Shown here: piece by piece, positions 53,371-61,310 of the stretch
Layout of the letters: each line of letters begins with the position of its first letter
Position numbering within the stretch: the stretch's first letter is position 1
The notes under the pieces: generated by a model
Told to the model about the DNA's origin: nothing
What the model saw: only the letters and a program-made list of their open reading frames with translations
Databases searched by the model: none
Translations under genes and position numbers: made by a program
Source: Pseudomonas karstica
GTDB lineage: Bacteria; Pseudomonadota; Gammaproteobacteria; Pseudomonadales; Pseudomonadaceae
Assembly (NCBI RefSeq): GCF_009707515.1
Contig: NZ_WLYI01000001.1
Location: forward strand, 124,001 to 188,000
Length of the DNA: 64,000 nucleotides
Direction: 5' to 3'

Positions 53371-54206
53371 AAAGGCCTCTTGGCCAGGACCATCGCACCC
53401 AGCTCCCGGGCCTTGGCCAACTCGCAGAGTAACTCTTCAAAGGGTGGAAAGTGGCCATCGCGCTCCAGTAGCGTCGAGACCGGGCCCAGGTGTTCCAGGG
53501 TCTGTTGATACAACGCCCAGACCGGGTCGCACACCGGGTGATCATGGGTATCGATCACGTAGTCGCCATAGTCCATGTGCCCGGCCAAGTGCAACTGGCG
53601 GATACTTTCGGGGGGCAGGTTGCAGATAAAGGTCCAGGCATCGAACCCATGGTTGCGGGAACTGACGTAGACGTTATTGACGTCCAGCAACAGCTGGCAA
53701 CCGCTGAGGTGTGTCAGGGCATTGAGAAATTCCCACTCGGTGAACTCATCTGCCTTGGATCGCACATAGCTGGAGACGTTTTCCAGTACCAGGGGGCGCT
53801 GCAACACATCCTGCACCTGCCGCACGCGATTGGCGACGTGGTACAGGCTTTCTTCGGTATAAGGCAGCGGCAACAGGTCATGCAACTGATGCGCGCTACC
53901 ACGGCTCCAACACAGATGGTCGGAAACCCACGCCGGCTGGATCCGTTCGGCCAGTTGCTTGAGTTGCTTCAGGTAATCGCGGTCGAGGTCATGGGGCCCG
54001 CCAATGGACAGGGACACACCGTGCATCACCAACGGATAACGCTCGGCAATAGCGTCCAGGTAGTACAAGGCTTTGCCGCCTTGCACCAAGTAATTCTCGG
54101 AGACGATTTCAAACCAGTCCACGGCCGGCGACTGTTCGAGAATCTCTTGATAATAAACGCTGCGTAACCCGAGGCCGTAACCCAGGCTGGGAAGGGAACC
54201 AGACAT
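53361..54206 (-). CDS. bufB: BufB/HvfB-type MNIO enzyme (DUF692)
   Basis: This 281-residue multinuclear iron oxidase of the DUF692 (MNIO) family has relatives that oxidise cysteines of a precursor peptide to oxazolone- or thiooxazole-type groups that bind copper. SLGYGLGLRSVYYQEILEQ begins the TIM barrel; metal and active-site blocks are MHGVSLSIGG, WVSDHLCW, LENVSSYV, LLLDVNNVYVSSRNHGFD, HLAGHMDYGDYVIDTHDHPV and LERDGHFPPF. The ATG at 54206 has a TTGGAG site. It lies between the precursor gene and bufC in one operon. Confidence 0.92.
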   Translation of the reverse strand: MSGSLPSLGYGLGLRSVYYQEILEQSPAVDWFEIVSENYLVQGGKALYYLDAIAERYPLVMHGVSLSIGGPHDLDRDYLKQLKQLAERIQPAWVSDHLCWSRGSAHQLHDLLPLPYTEESLYHVANRVRQVQDVLQRPLVLENVSSYVRSKADEFTEWEFLNALTHLSGCQLLLDVNNVYVSSRNHGFDAWTFICNLPPESIRQLHLAGHMDYGDYVIDTHDHPVCDPVWALYQQTLEHLGPVSTLLERDGHFPPFEELLCELAKARELGAMVLAKRPLCA

Positions 54207-54271
54207 CACACACTCCAAGGCAAAGTGTCCGCAGCGGCGGGGGGCCCGCTGCGGTGGCACTCGATTGCCGG

Positions 54272-54523
54272 TTACTCGCCGACTTTGCCGCCTGCTTTAT
54301 CGCACGCCGACTGAGTCATCGCCTTGAAGCCGTGGCCCTTGCAAACAGCCTGGCCTTTGCAGGCATTTTCAGCGGTTTTGCAATCGTTCATACCTTTGCA
54401 GGAAGTCACGCCGTAGCAATGAACCTGGGCATCTGCAGCCTGCACCTGGGTGGCGACCCCGGCAAACATGCCAGCAGCAGCGATAGCAAAGGCAGCACCA
54501 GCAGCAGCGGATTTAATGCTCAT
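54272..54523 (-). CDS. bufA: Bufferin-type precursor peptide (periplasmic metallophore)
   Basis: The 83-residue precursor has a long signal peptide (SIKSAAAGAAFAIAAAGMFA, cut near VQAAD) and a cysteine-rich core with HCYGVTSCKGMNDCKTAEN, then ACKGQAVCKGHGF and SACDKAGGK. There are six core cysteines. Lack of the EKCYGIAKAG motif of DUF2282 (BufA1) and presence of repeated C-K-G units point to the BufA2 type. After modification by BufB it should bind copper in the periplasm. GAGGA precedes the ATG at 54523; an upstream ATG at 54538 is less likely. Confidence 0.85.
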   Translation of the reverse strand: MSIKSAAAGAAFAIAAAGMFAGVATQVQAADAQVHCYGVTSCKGMNDCKTAENACKGQAVCKGHGFKAMTQSACDKAGGKVGE

Positions 54524-54639
54524 TCTTGTATTCCTCATGATCGGTAATGGAGTCGGCCAAACGGAGTGTTCAGTCCCGACACAGCACTAGAGTGAGGGGC
54601 CCTGGTGCCGTTACATCGAGACTGAATAATTTCCGAAAT

Positions 54640-56535
54640 TTATTCCGCAAGCTTCGACAGCGGCTCCTGGAACCGCAGTAAACGCCCGGCGTTACCCAGC
54701 ACCAGCAAAGTACTGAGGTTGTGCAACACCGCTGCAATCATTGCCCCCGCCGCGCCCAGCCAACCGAAAGCCGCAAACACCACAATTGCCAACGTCCAAC
54801 CCAGGCCGATGATCACATTGACCTGCAACGTATGCCGGCACTGCCGACTCAGCCGCACACAGGTACCCAGGCGTCGCAGATCGCTGCCGATCAGCACCAC
54901 GTCCGCCGAGGCCAGGGCAATATCTGCCCCGCCCGCGCCCATGGCCACGCCCACCACGCCGGCCTTGAGGGCCAGGGAATCGTTGATCCCGTCGCCTACT
55001 ACCATCGGCCGGAACCCGCTGCCGATTTCCCCCAGTACACGGTTGAGTTTGTCCTCCGGCAAAGCCTGGGCTTCGACATCACCGATGCCCACTTCCAGCG
55101 CCAGGCTGTCAGCCACGCTCTGGCGGTCGCCGGTGAGCAGCAATTGACGGCCCAGGCCCAGTTCCCGGAGCTCCTTCATGGCCTGGCGCGCCTCCGGCTT
55201 GATGCTGTCGGCGAGCAAGAGCCAGGCGAGGAATTGCCCATTGAGCGCCAACCCGGCAATCGGGCCGTCGTGCCTGGGCACAGGGGTGGTCGCAATGCTC
55301 AACTGCTCAAAGAGCTCCGGCCGACCGAGGGCCGCTTCGCCCTGTTCGGTCTGCGCCACCACACCCAAGCCCTGGCGTTCGCGAATATCCGAGAGCACCA
55401 ACAGCTGTTCTTGGCTGGCGAGCTTCGCCAACGCACGGCTGACGGGGTGGCTGCTGGCCGAGCCCAGGCTGGCTGCCAGGTTCAATAACACTTGGCGGTC
55501 CGGCACAGCGGTTTCAATGGACTGCAAGCGCAGGGTGCCAAATGTCAGGGTGCCGGTCTTGTCGACCACCAGGGAAGTCAGGTCCGCCAGCTCTTCCAGG
55601 AACGCCGAGCTGCGAATCAGAATCCCGTGACGCGCCGCCACCGCAATCCCGGCAATTGCCGTGGCCGGTGCCGACAATACCAACGCACACGGGCACGCAG
55701 CCACCAGCACGGCCAGCATCGCCTGGGCATCATTGGTCACAAACCAGGTGACCGCCGCCAGCAACAACACCAACACCATGTAACTGCCGGCATACCGCTC
55801 CAACAACCGGGTGATCGGCGGCTTGGAACGCTCGGCGCTTTGCATCAGGGCGATGACTTTACCCAAGGTCGATTCGTTGCCGGTACGGGTCACTTCCAGA
55901 CGCAGCAAGCCGTCCAGATTGATCGCGCCACCAAATACCTGCACGCCCACACTGGCCTCCAGCGGCACCGACTCACCGGTGATCGGCGCGGTGTCCAGGC
56001 TGGCCTGACCCGACAGCACCACGCCATCGGCGGGCACTCGGTCGCCGGCGCGTACTTCAACGATGTCACCGGTCTTCAGGGTGCCATTATCCACTTCGAC
56101 AATCGTCCCGTCGGCCTGCACCAAGCGTGCGTGGCTGCGGGTCAGCTTGCCCAAGGCGTGAATGGCTTCTTGAGAACCGATGACACTGCGCTCTTCCAGC
56201 ACATGACCAAAGATCATGATGATTGGCAACAAGGCAGCGGTCAGCAGGTCACCGGTAGCCCAGGCTCCCAGCATCGCCAGGGCGATCAACTGGTCGGTGA
56301 TGCCATGCAGGCTCGGGTAGCGCAGGCTGTACCAGGCCGAACGCATCACCGGCACGGCCACCAGCAAGGAGGCGACGCCCAGCAACAGCTGGCTGACGCC
56401 GCTCTGATCAGGGCTCAGCCAGCGCCAGGCCAGGCCCAGGGCGAGCAGGCCGAGGGCCAACATCGCCAACGTCAATTGCCGAGCGGCACTGCGCTGCTCG
56501 GCCGACGTCAGCATGGGGGCTGCATGAGCGGTCAT
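54640..56535 (-). CDS. hmtA: HmtA-like P1B-type ATPase, heavy-metal importer
   Basis: This 631-residue P-type ATPase has the CPC metal site VAACPCALVLSAP near residue 280, phosphorylation motif VDKTGTLTFG near 326, HP motif SASSHPVSRAL near 368, TGESVPLE near 167 and VVGDGINDSLALK near 520. It has no N-terminal metal-binding (CxxC) domain; the protein starts nearly at the first helix. P. aeruginosa HmtA (PA2435), its closest known relative by motif and gene context, imports copper and zinc. It is last in a four-gene operon with three SPFH proteins; start and stop overlap by four bases. A near-match Zur box is at the operon's head. Confidence 0.88.
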   Translation of the reverse strand: MTAHAAPMLTSAEQRSAARQLTLAMLALGLLALGLAWRWLSPDQSGVSQLLLGVASLLVAVPVMRSAWYSLRYPSLHGITDQLIALAMLGAWATGDLLTAALLPIIMIFGHVLEERSVIGSQEAIHALGKLTRSHARLVQADGTIVEVDNGTLKTGDIVEVRAGDRVPADGVVLSGQASLDTAPITGESVPLEASVGVQVFGGAINLDGLLRLEVTRTGNESTLGKVIALMQSAERSKPPITRLLERYAGSYMVLVLLLAAVTWFVTNDAQAMLAVLVAACPCALVLSAPATAIAGIAVAARHGILIRSSAFLEELADLTSLVVDKTGTLTFGTLRLQSIETAVPDRQVLLNLAASLGSASSHPVSRALAKLASQEQLLVLSDIRERQGLGVVAQTEQGEAALGRPELFEQLSIATTPVPRHDGPIAGLALNGQFLAWLLLADSIKPEARQAMKELRELGLGRQLLLTGDRQSVADSLALEVGIGDVEAQALPEDKLNRVLGEIGSGFRPMVVGDGINDSLALKAGVVGVAMGAGGADIALASADVVLIGSDLRRLGTCVRLSRQCRHTLQVNVIIGLGWTLAIVVFAAFGWLGAAGAMIAAVLHNLSTLLVLGNAGRLLRFQEPLSKLAE

Positions 56536-57578
56536 TGTTCGGCTCCCTGAATAATCAGGCGGGAATCATCTTTAGGGTCGACTGTGGTCACGGAACCGGC
56601 CTGACCGAGGATCTTCGGCAGGCGCTCGCGGTACAGGCGCAGTAAAAGGCCGGGGTCTTTGACCTGAGCCAGGCTGGCCACGGTGGCGGTTTGTGCCTGG
56701 GCATTGGCCAGGCGTTCGCGGGCGCCAGCGTGAGCCACTTGCACCAGTCGGTCGGCGTCCTGAGTGGCGCCCTGGGTCAGTTTCTCGGCGTCGGTGCGGG
56801 CGTTGGCCACAGCCTTGTCGGCTTGCTGGCTGGCAGTCAGTACCGCGTTGAAGGCATTCACCGCCGGGCTCGGCAAGCTCGATTGCACATCGACCCGGGT
56901 CACTTCGATACCCAGGCCCAGGCCTGTAGACGCCAGGTCTACCAGGCGCTGGTTGATGCCTTGCACCAGATCCCCGCGCAAGCGTTCACGGCGTTCGGCA
57001 GCCTGGTTGTCGGCGCCGATCAGTTCGGGACGCGCCACCAGAATAGTGTCCAGGTCCCGAGCGGCCGTCAGGGCCACGGCGCTACGGGTAACCAACCGAT
57101 CCAGCGCCGGCAACACGTGAGTACCCTGCAACACAAAGGCGTAAGGCTCAGTGACCTTGTAGAACACCCGCACATCCAGTTGCACCACGCCGGCATCACC
57201 CGTCAGCAGGTAACCGGAACCGGCCAGGGCATCACTCAGGGGCGTGGCCAAACTGGCGACGCGGTCCGCCTGGATCGCAGCGTCGGAGCGCAGGAGAGTT
57301 TCCACACGGCGCTCAATTACCCGATCCGCCGCCGGCAACAACACCACTTGTTCAAAGGGACGCGGCCAAGCCAAGAGCAGCCCAGCATTCTGAATCCGAT
57401 CCAATGCGCCGAAGTGCAAGACCACGGCACGGTTCTGCGGATCGATCTGCCGCACGTTGGAAAACGCCCAGGCCAGCGCGGCCAGCACGGTCACCGCATA
57501 CAGTGCGAGGAAGGTCAGGCGCCCGGCCTGGATCCACGGGCTGTCGAGGCTGTCCGGGTCTTTGGACGACAGACTCAT
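56532..57578 (-). CDS. SPFH/band-7 protein, HflC/HflK-like (third of the operon)
   Basis: This 348-residue protein has one N-terminal helix (FLALYAVTVLAALAWAFSNV, about residues 20-39) and an SPFH domain (about 45-230) with VLHFGALDRIQNAGLLLAWP and GVVQLDVRVFYKV. A helical region with many Ala, Gln and Arg residues follows (about 230-320). Its length and layout recall HflC/HflK, which form a membrane cage around FtsH. Here it overlaps both the second SPFH gene and the ATPase gene by four bases, so the partner is more likely the P-type ATPase than FtsH. Confidence 0.86.
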   Translation of the reverse strand: MSLSSKDPDSLDSPWIQAGRLTFLALYAVTVLAALAWAFSNVRQIDPQNRAVVLHFGALDRIQNAGLLLAWPRPFEQVVLLPAADRVIERRVETLLRSDAAIQADRVASLATPLSDALAGSGYLLTGDAGVVQLDVRVFYKVTEPYAFVLQGTHVLPALDRLVTRSAVALTAARDLDTILVARPELIGADNQAAERRERLRGDLVQGINQRLVDLASTGLGLGIEVTRVDVQSSLPSPAVNAFNAVLTASQQADKAVANARTDAEKLTQGATQDADRLVQVAHAGARERLANAQAQTATVASLAQVKDPGLLLRLYRERLPKILGQAGSVTTVDPKDDSRLIIQGAEQ

Positions 57579-58564
57579 GGCTGTGGATCCTTGGGCCCGT
57601 CCACCAATGCACGGAACGGTGCGGCATCGGTGCGCAGGATGATTTTAGTGCCCGGCGTTACCACCGTGCCCAAGGTATCGAGGGAACGCAGCAAGTTATA
57701 CAACTGCGGGTTGCTGGCGTAGGCACGGCCGTAGATTTGCGCCGCTTCCACACGGGATTGGGCTTCGATGTCTGCGGCTTTCACCGTGGCATCAGCCTGG
57801 ACGATACGCGCGTCACGCTCGGCGGCGGAGCGGATCTGCGCCGCTTCGCGCTTGCCCACGGCGGTGCGTTCGGTGGCAATGGTTTCCCGCTCGGCACGCA
57901 TGCGGTCGACGGTGGCCGCCAGGGTCACCGAAGGCAAGGTCAGCCGCTCGATACCCACCTGCACCACACGCACGCCATAGGTAGTGAGCAACTGTTGATC
58001 AATCTGTTGGCGCAACTGCGCTTCGAAATCGGCGATCCGCACCTGGCTGGCGTCAGTGTTCACCAGGTTGGCCAAATCGAAACTGCTGGCGGTGGTTTCA
58101 AGAGCCGAACCGACAAAGGTACGAATCTGCCGCGCCGCTTCGTCCGGCTGGTTCTGCACGGCGCGCATAAAACGTTTCACGTTGTCGGCATCACCCTGGA
58201 CCTGCCAGGCCACATAGGCCTGGACGATGATCCGCAAACCATCCCGCGTGCCCACGTCCTGCAAACCGCTGGAAGTGGTGCGCAAGCGCAAATCCACCGG
58301 GATCGCCGCCTCGAACGGCGCCGGCCAGCGCCAGCCAAGGCCAGGCTCCAGCAGCACCCGCGCAGGGTTGCCGAACCGGGTGATCACCGTGGCCTCGCCG
58401 GAACGCACTTGCACCAGGCTGGCGGCGGCAACGGCGAACAGCACCAGCAACATCGCCCAGGCCATGCGCCGCCAAGGGAACGGGCCGGCGTCTTGTTCTT
58501 CCCCGTGATGGTGATGATGGTGGTGGCCGTGGTGGTGACCATGATCATGAGAATGAGCGCTCAA
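57575..58564 (-). CDS. SPFH protein, HflC-like, with histidine-rich cytoplasmic tail
   Basis: This 329-residue SPFH protein has an N-terminus, before the single helix at about 33-52, that contains some thirteen histidines in the first 21 residues (start MSAHSHDHGHHHGH). By HflC topology this tail faces the cytoplasm, while the SPFH domain (VRSGEATVITRFGNPARVLL, then LRTTSSGLQDVGTRDG) is periplasmic. The helical part RAERETIATERTAVGKREAA is HflC-like. The tail is a plausible zinc-binding element and HflC of FtsH has none. It is translationally coupled to the next SPFH gene by a four-base overlap. Confidence 0.88.
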   Translation of the reverse strand: MSAHSHDHGHHHGHHHHHHHGEEQDAGPFPWRRMAWAMLLVLFAVAAASLVQVRSGEATVITRFGNPARVLLEPGLGWRWPAPFEAAIPVDLRLRTTSSGLQDVGTRDGLRIIVQAYVAWQVQGDADNVKRFMRAVQNQPDEAARQIRTFVGSALETTASSFDLANLVNTDASQVRIADFEAQLRQQIDQQLLTTYGVRVVQVGIERLTLPSVTLAATVDRMRAERETIATERTAVGKREAAQIRSAAERDARIVQADATVKAADIEAQSRVEAAQIYGRAYASNPQLYNLLRSLDTLGTVVTPGTKIILRTDAAPFRALVDGPKDPQP

Positions 58565-58575
58565 CAGACAACTCC

Positions 58576-60516
58576 TTATTGAACGGCTTTACGCGGCACC
58601 GAAGGGTCGGCCGGCAAAGTAAAAGAACGCAGATCGATCGTCGGGACGCTGCTGCCACCCAGGCGATGATCAAGAATAAGCAACTTGGCGTGGCTCAGGC
58701 CCTGGCTCAGTTGGCCGAGGTACTGCTCCAGCACGAACGCTTGGCCGGCATGGGCGTAAGCCTTTTGCTCGGCGACAAAGCGCAGGTCCGCCGCCCGGGC
58801 ACCCGCGTTGACCTCATGGGCCGTGGCCTGGGCCAAATCCTGGGCCGTGCTGGCTTGCAGCAACGCCTGATTGGTTTGTTCGCTGGCCACGCCGCGCTCA
58901 CGGGAGATCAACGCCTGGGCACCAATTTGCGCCGCTTGCACGCCATGGTAGGCGTTGGCCGCGCCAGCGGGCGGGTGAATGGCTTCCACCACGGTGGCGA
59001 GGATTTCCACGCCGCTGTCGAGTCTCTGCAAATCGGCTTGTACCGTCCGGCCTATTGCATCGGCCAGGCCGGTGCGCTGCTCCCCAAGCAATTCATCAAG
59101 GGTACGCGAGGCAAAGTCATGCACGAGAATGCGGCTGGCGGTGCTGCGAATCAGCGTGGGGACATCGGCACTGTTGTAGGTGGCGGCAAGCGCGGCCTGA
59201 TCAGTCAGGCCGATACGATAAACGAAGCGCACGTCCATGTTGACGATCTGGAAGCTCTGCTTGTCGCCGCTGCTGCTGGCGATCACCTGGGACTTGTCAT
59301 TCACATGGCTGGCGTCCCACAGACGATTGGCGATCAGTGGTGCAGGGCCTTCGGCGGGCGCCAATTCTGTGGTGGCCGTCTCGCCGACGCTGGTGGCCAA
59401 CTCGTGGACCACGCCATTTTCCACACTCAGCACCCGGCCCAACGGCCATGGCAACCCCACGTGCAGGCCCGGCCCGAAGACCTCCACTGGTTTGCCAAAG
59501 CGTTCATAAATCCCACGGCCTTGCAGGGCTACTTCATGCACGCCCGTCAGTAACCAACCCACCGCCAACACCACGACCAATATCGGCAAAAACGCCCGGC
59601 GCATATAGGTAAACGCCCAGATCTGTCGCAGGTCGATGCCGAAGCGGTTGTGCAATTCGTGTTGCAAGGCGAGCAGCGGCTGTGGCGGCCAGCGCAGCAG
59701 GTCGGCAATAAAGCTTTGCGCCATCAACCGAGGCTCCAGGCGCTCCTGGCGTGGGCTGAACAGAGACAGCGCCGCCCGCAGCAGAAACTCCAATGCCACC
59801 AACGCTGGCAGCAAACCGATCAACACCGCCAGGCGCAATGGCCAGACGGATTCTTCGCTGGCAAATAACAGGCAAATCGCACTGAGCGCCAGACAGATGA
59901 TTGCCACCCGGCTCAACTGCGCCAGTTGCCCTGCTTCCGGCCATTGGGCAGTGCTTTCCTGGGCCAGGCGTCGTTCAAATACCAGCAAGCCGAAGGCCAG
60001 CAACAGCGCGACCGCAGCGCCAACACTGGCGGCCTGCCCCACCACAGCGGGTGGCAACGCCAGGTTCCAGAACTCTACGATGCTGAGCAGTGCCAGCAAG
60101 GACCCGCCGCACAACCACAGGACGGGCGCGCCTATCTGCGCCAACAGGCCACCCCAGCCGCTGCTGATGCGGCCGAGCAGGCGCTCATACCAACCGGAAT
60201 CTTCCACGGCCTGCGGCGGCTCAATCAACGACGCCGTCGGGTCTTCCAATGCCTGGGCCCGCCAATCGGCCACCCACCAGGCCGATTGCAACCCGGCCAC
60301 CAGCACCAGCAAGGAGGAGGCACAGTTGATGAGCACCACCGGCCAAATCGACAGCGGCGCGAACAACGTCACGAATAACGCCAGCACCCAGCCGCCGATG
60401 GCCATGACTGTCAGGCTGACACCCGCCTGGCGTAACCGCCGGGCATGAACTATCCCTTGTTGAAAGCGTGGCAGGCCGTCCACCAATGCGCCTTCAGCGT
60501 CTAGATCCACTCGCAT
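58576..60516 (-). CDS. SPFH protein, HflK-like, with polytopic N-terminal part
   Basis: This 646-residue protein has an N-terminal half (about 1-290) with five or six hydrophobic helices, among them IGGWVLALFVTLFAPLSIWP and ALLSIVEFWNLALPPAVVG. A further helix (ILVVVLAVGWLLTGVHEVAL, near 313) leads into an SPFH domain with QGRGIYERFGKPVEVFGPGL and a C-terminal helical region. Ordinary HflK has only the last helix, so the multi-pass extension is unusual. The start could be ATG 60516 (GGACGG site) or ATG 60534; both lie just below the Zur-like box. It is first in the operon with two more SPFH genes and hmtA. Confidence 0.82.
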   Translation of the reverse strand: MRVDLDAEGALVDGLPRFQQGIVHARRLRQAGVSLTVMAIGGWVLALFVTLFAPLSIWPVVLINCASSLLVLVAGLQSAWWVADWRAQALEDPTASLIEPPQAVEDSGWYERLLGRISSGWGGLLAQIGAPVLWLCGGSLLALLSIVEFWNLALPPAVVGQAASVGAAVALLLAFGLLVFERRLAQESTAQWPEAGQLAQLSRVAIICLALSAICLLFASEESVWPLRLAVLIGLLPALVALEFLLRAALSLFSPRQERLEPRLMAQSFIADLLRWPPQPLLALQHELHNRFGIDLRQIWAFTYMRRAFLPILVVVLAVGWLLTGVHEVALQGRGIYERFGKPVEVFGPGLHVGLPWPLGRVLSVENGVVHELATSVGETATTELAPAEGPAPLIANRLWDASHVNDKSQVIASSSGDKQSFQIVNMDVRFVYRIGLTDQAALAATYNSADVPTLIRSTASRILVHDFASRTLDELLGEQRTGLADAIGRTVQADLQRLDSGVEILATVVEAIHPPAGAANAYHGVQAAQIGAQALISRERGVASEQTNQALLQASTAQDLAQATAHEVNAGARAADLRFVAEQKAYAHAGQAFVLEQYLGQLSQGLSHAKLLILDHRLGGSSVPTIDLRSFTLPADPSVPRKAVQ

Positions 60517-60543
60517 GCACACACGCCCGTCCATACACAATTC

Positions 60544-60556
60544 GTTACCATATAAC
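60544..60556. promoter_or_regulatory. Near-match Zur box upstream of the SPFH-HmtA operon
   Basis: GTTACCATATAAC matches the core GTTATAATATAAC of the two boxes in the zinc cluster at 11 of 13 bases, and the right half-site is perfect. It lies 28 bases before the ATG at 60516. A zinc-starvation role is known for the homologous P. aeruginosa genes, which supports but does not prove Zur binding. Confidence 0.55.
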
Positions 60557-60740
60557 ACAAGGCGTGAAATTTTTGTTCGATTGCATAAGGGGAGTGACAA
60601 CCCCCCAGAAACACTAGCCATCACTAGTGTCCGCTGCGATTAATCGTCACACTCCAGAAAATGTTTTGCGATGCGCGAACAGCACGCGCCCATGTGGGTC
60701 CTGCATCCCACCCATCGTAAAGTCTTGGAGGGTCTGTCTT

Positions 60741-61184
60741 ATGCCCGCTGATTTGGAATTACAGGTAGTCGCCAGTCTGCTACGCCGGGGTCGCTCCCTG
60801 GATCAGTTATCCACAGGGCTGACATTGCTCGGTGTGCTGTTTGGCCTTGCGCAGCTGCTGATGGCGACGATTACCCCCATCTGCCTGATTCTCAGCGGCT
60901 GGCTGATCGTCCTGGGCCTGCTGCAAAAATATTGGGCGCTGCGGGTGGCTTTCGACGCTGACCTGTTCACGCTGATGGCTCGTGACCTGGAACGCACCCC
61001 CGACCTCGACCAGGCGTTGCAGAACCTCGGCCTGCAATCGGCCAAACGCGCTGGCAGGCCGTGGGCCGAACGTCGTCGTGGCGCCCTCAAGCTATTGCGC
61101 AAGCAAGCGTACCTGTTGGTCGCACAAGTGCTGCTGACATTGGCCATCATCCTGGCCAGCCCCTGGCTACCCTTTGCTGGATAA
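60741..61184 (+). CDS. Small membrane protein of unknown function, divergent from the SPFH operon
   Basis: The 147-residue protein has two central hydrophobic segments (GVLFGLAQLLMATITPICLI and LSGWLIVLGLLQ) and one near the C-terminus (LLVAQVLLTLAIILASPWLP). The remainder is basic and arginine-rich (AKRAGRPWAERRRGALKLLR). I do not recognise a family. The ATG at 60741 has a GGAGG site; the frame is open 38 codons upstream. It could share regulation with the divergent SPFH-HmtA operon (Zur-like box about 190 bases upstream). A perfect DnaA-box 9-mer, TTATCCACA, lies at 60807. Confidence 0.72.
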   Translation: MPADLELQVVASLLRRGRSLDQLSTGLTLLGVLFGLAQLLMATITPICLILSGWLIVLGLLQKYWALRVAFDADLFTLMARDLERTPDLDQALQNLGLQSAKRAGRPWAERRRGALKLLRKQAYLLVAQVLLTLAIILASPWLPFAG

Positions 61185-61310
61185 GGATTGGGAACTCTCC
61201 AGGCTGTTCGGCATTACCCGCGTTATGTCTTAAAATAGCCGGTTGCCGAAAGAACCGTCATGGCCATAGCCATGACGGGCTTCCATCCGTTACAAATAAG
61301 TGTGGTTAAG

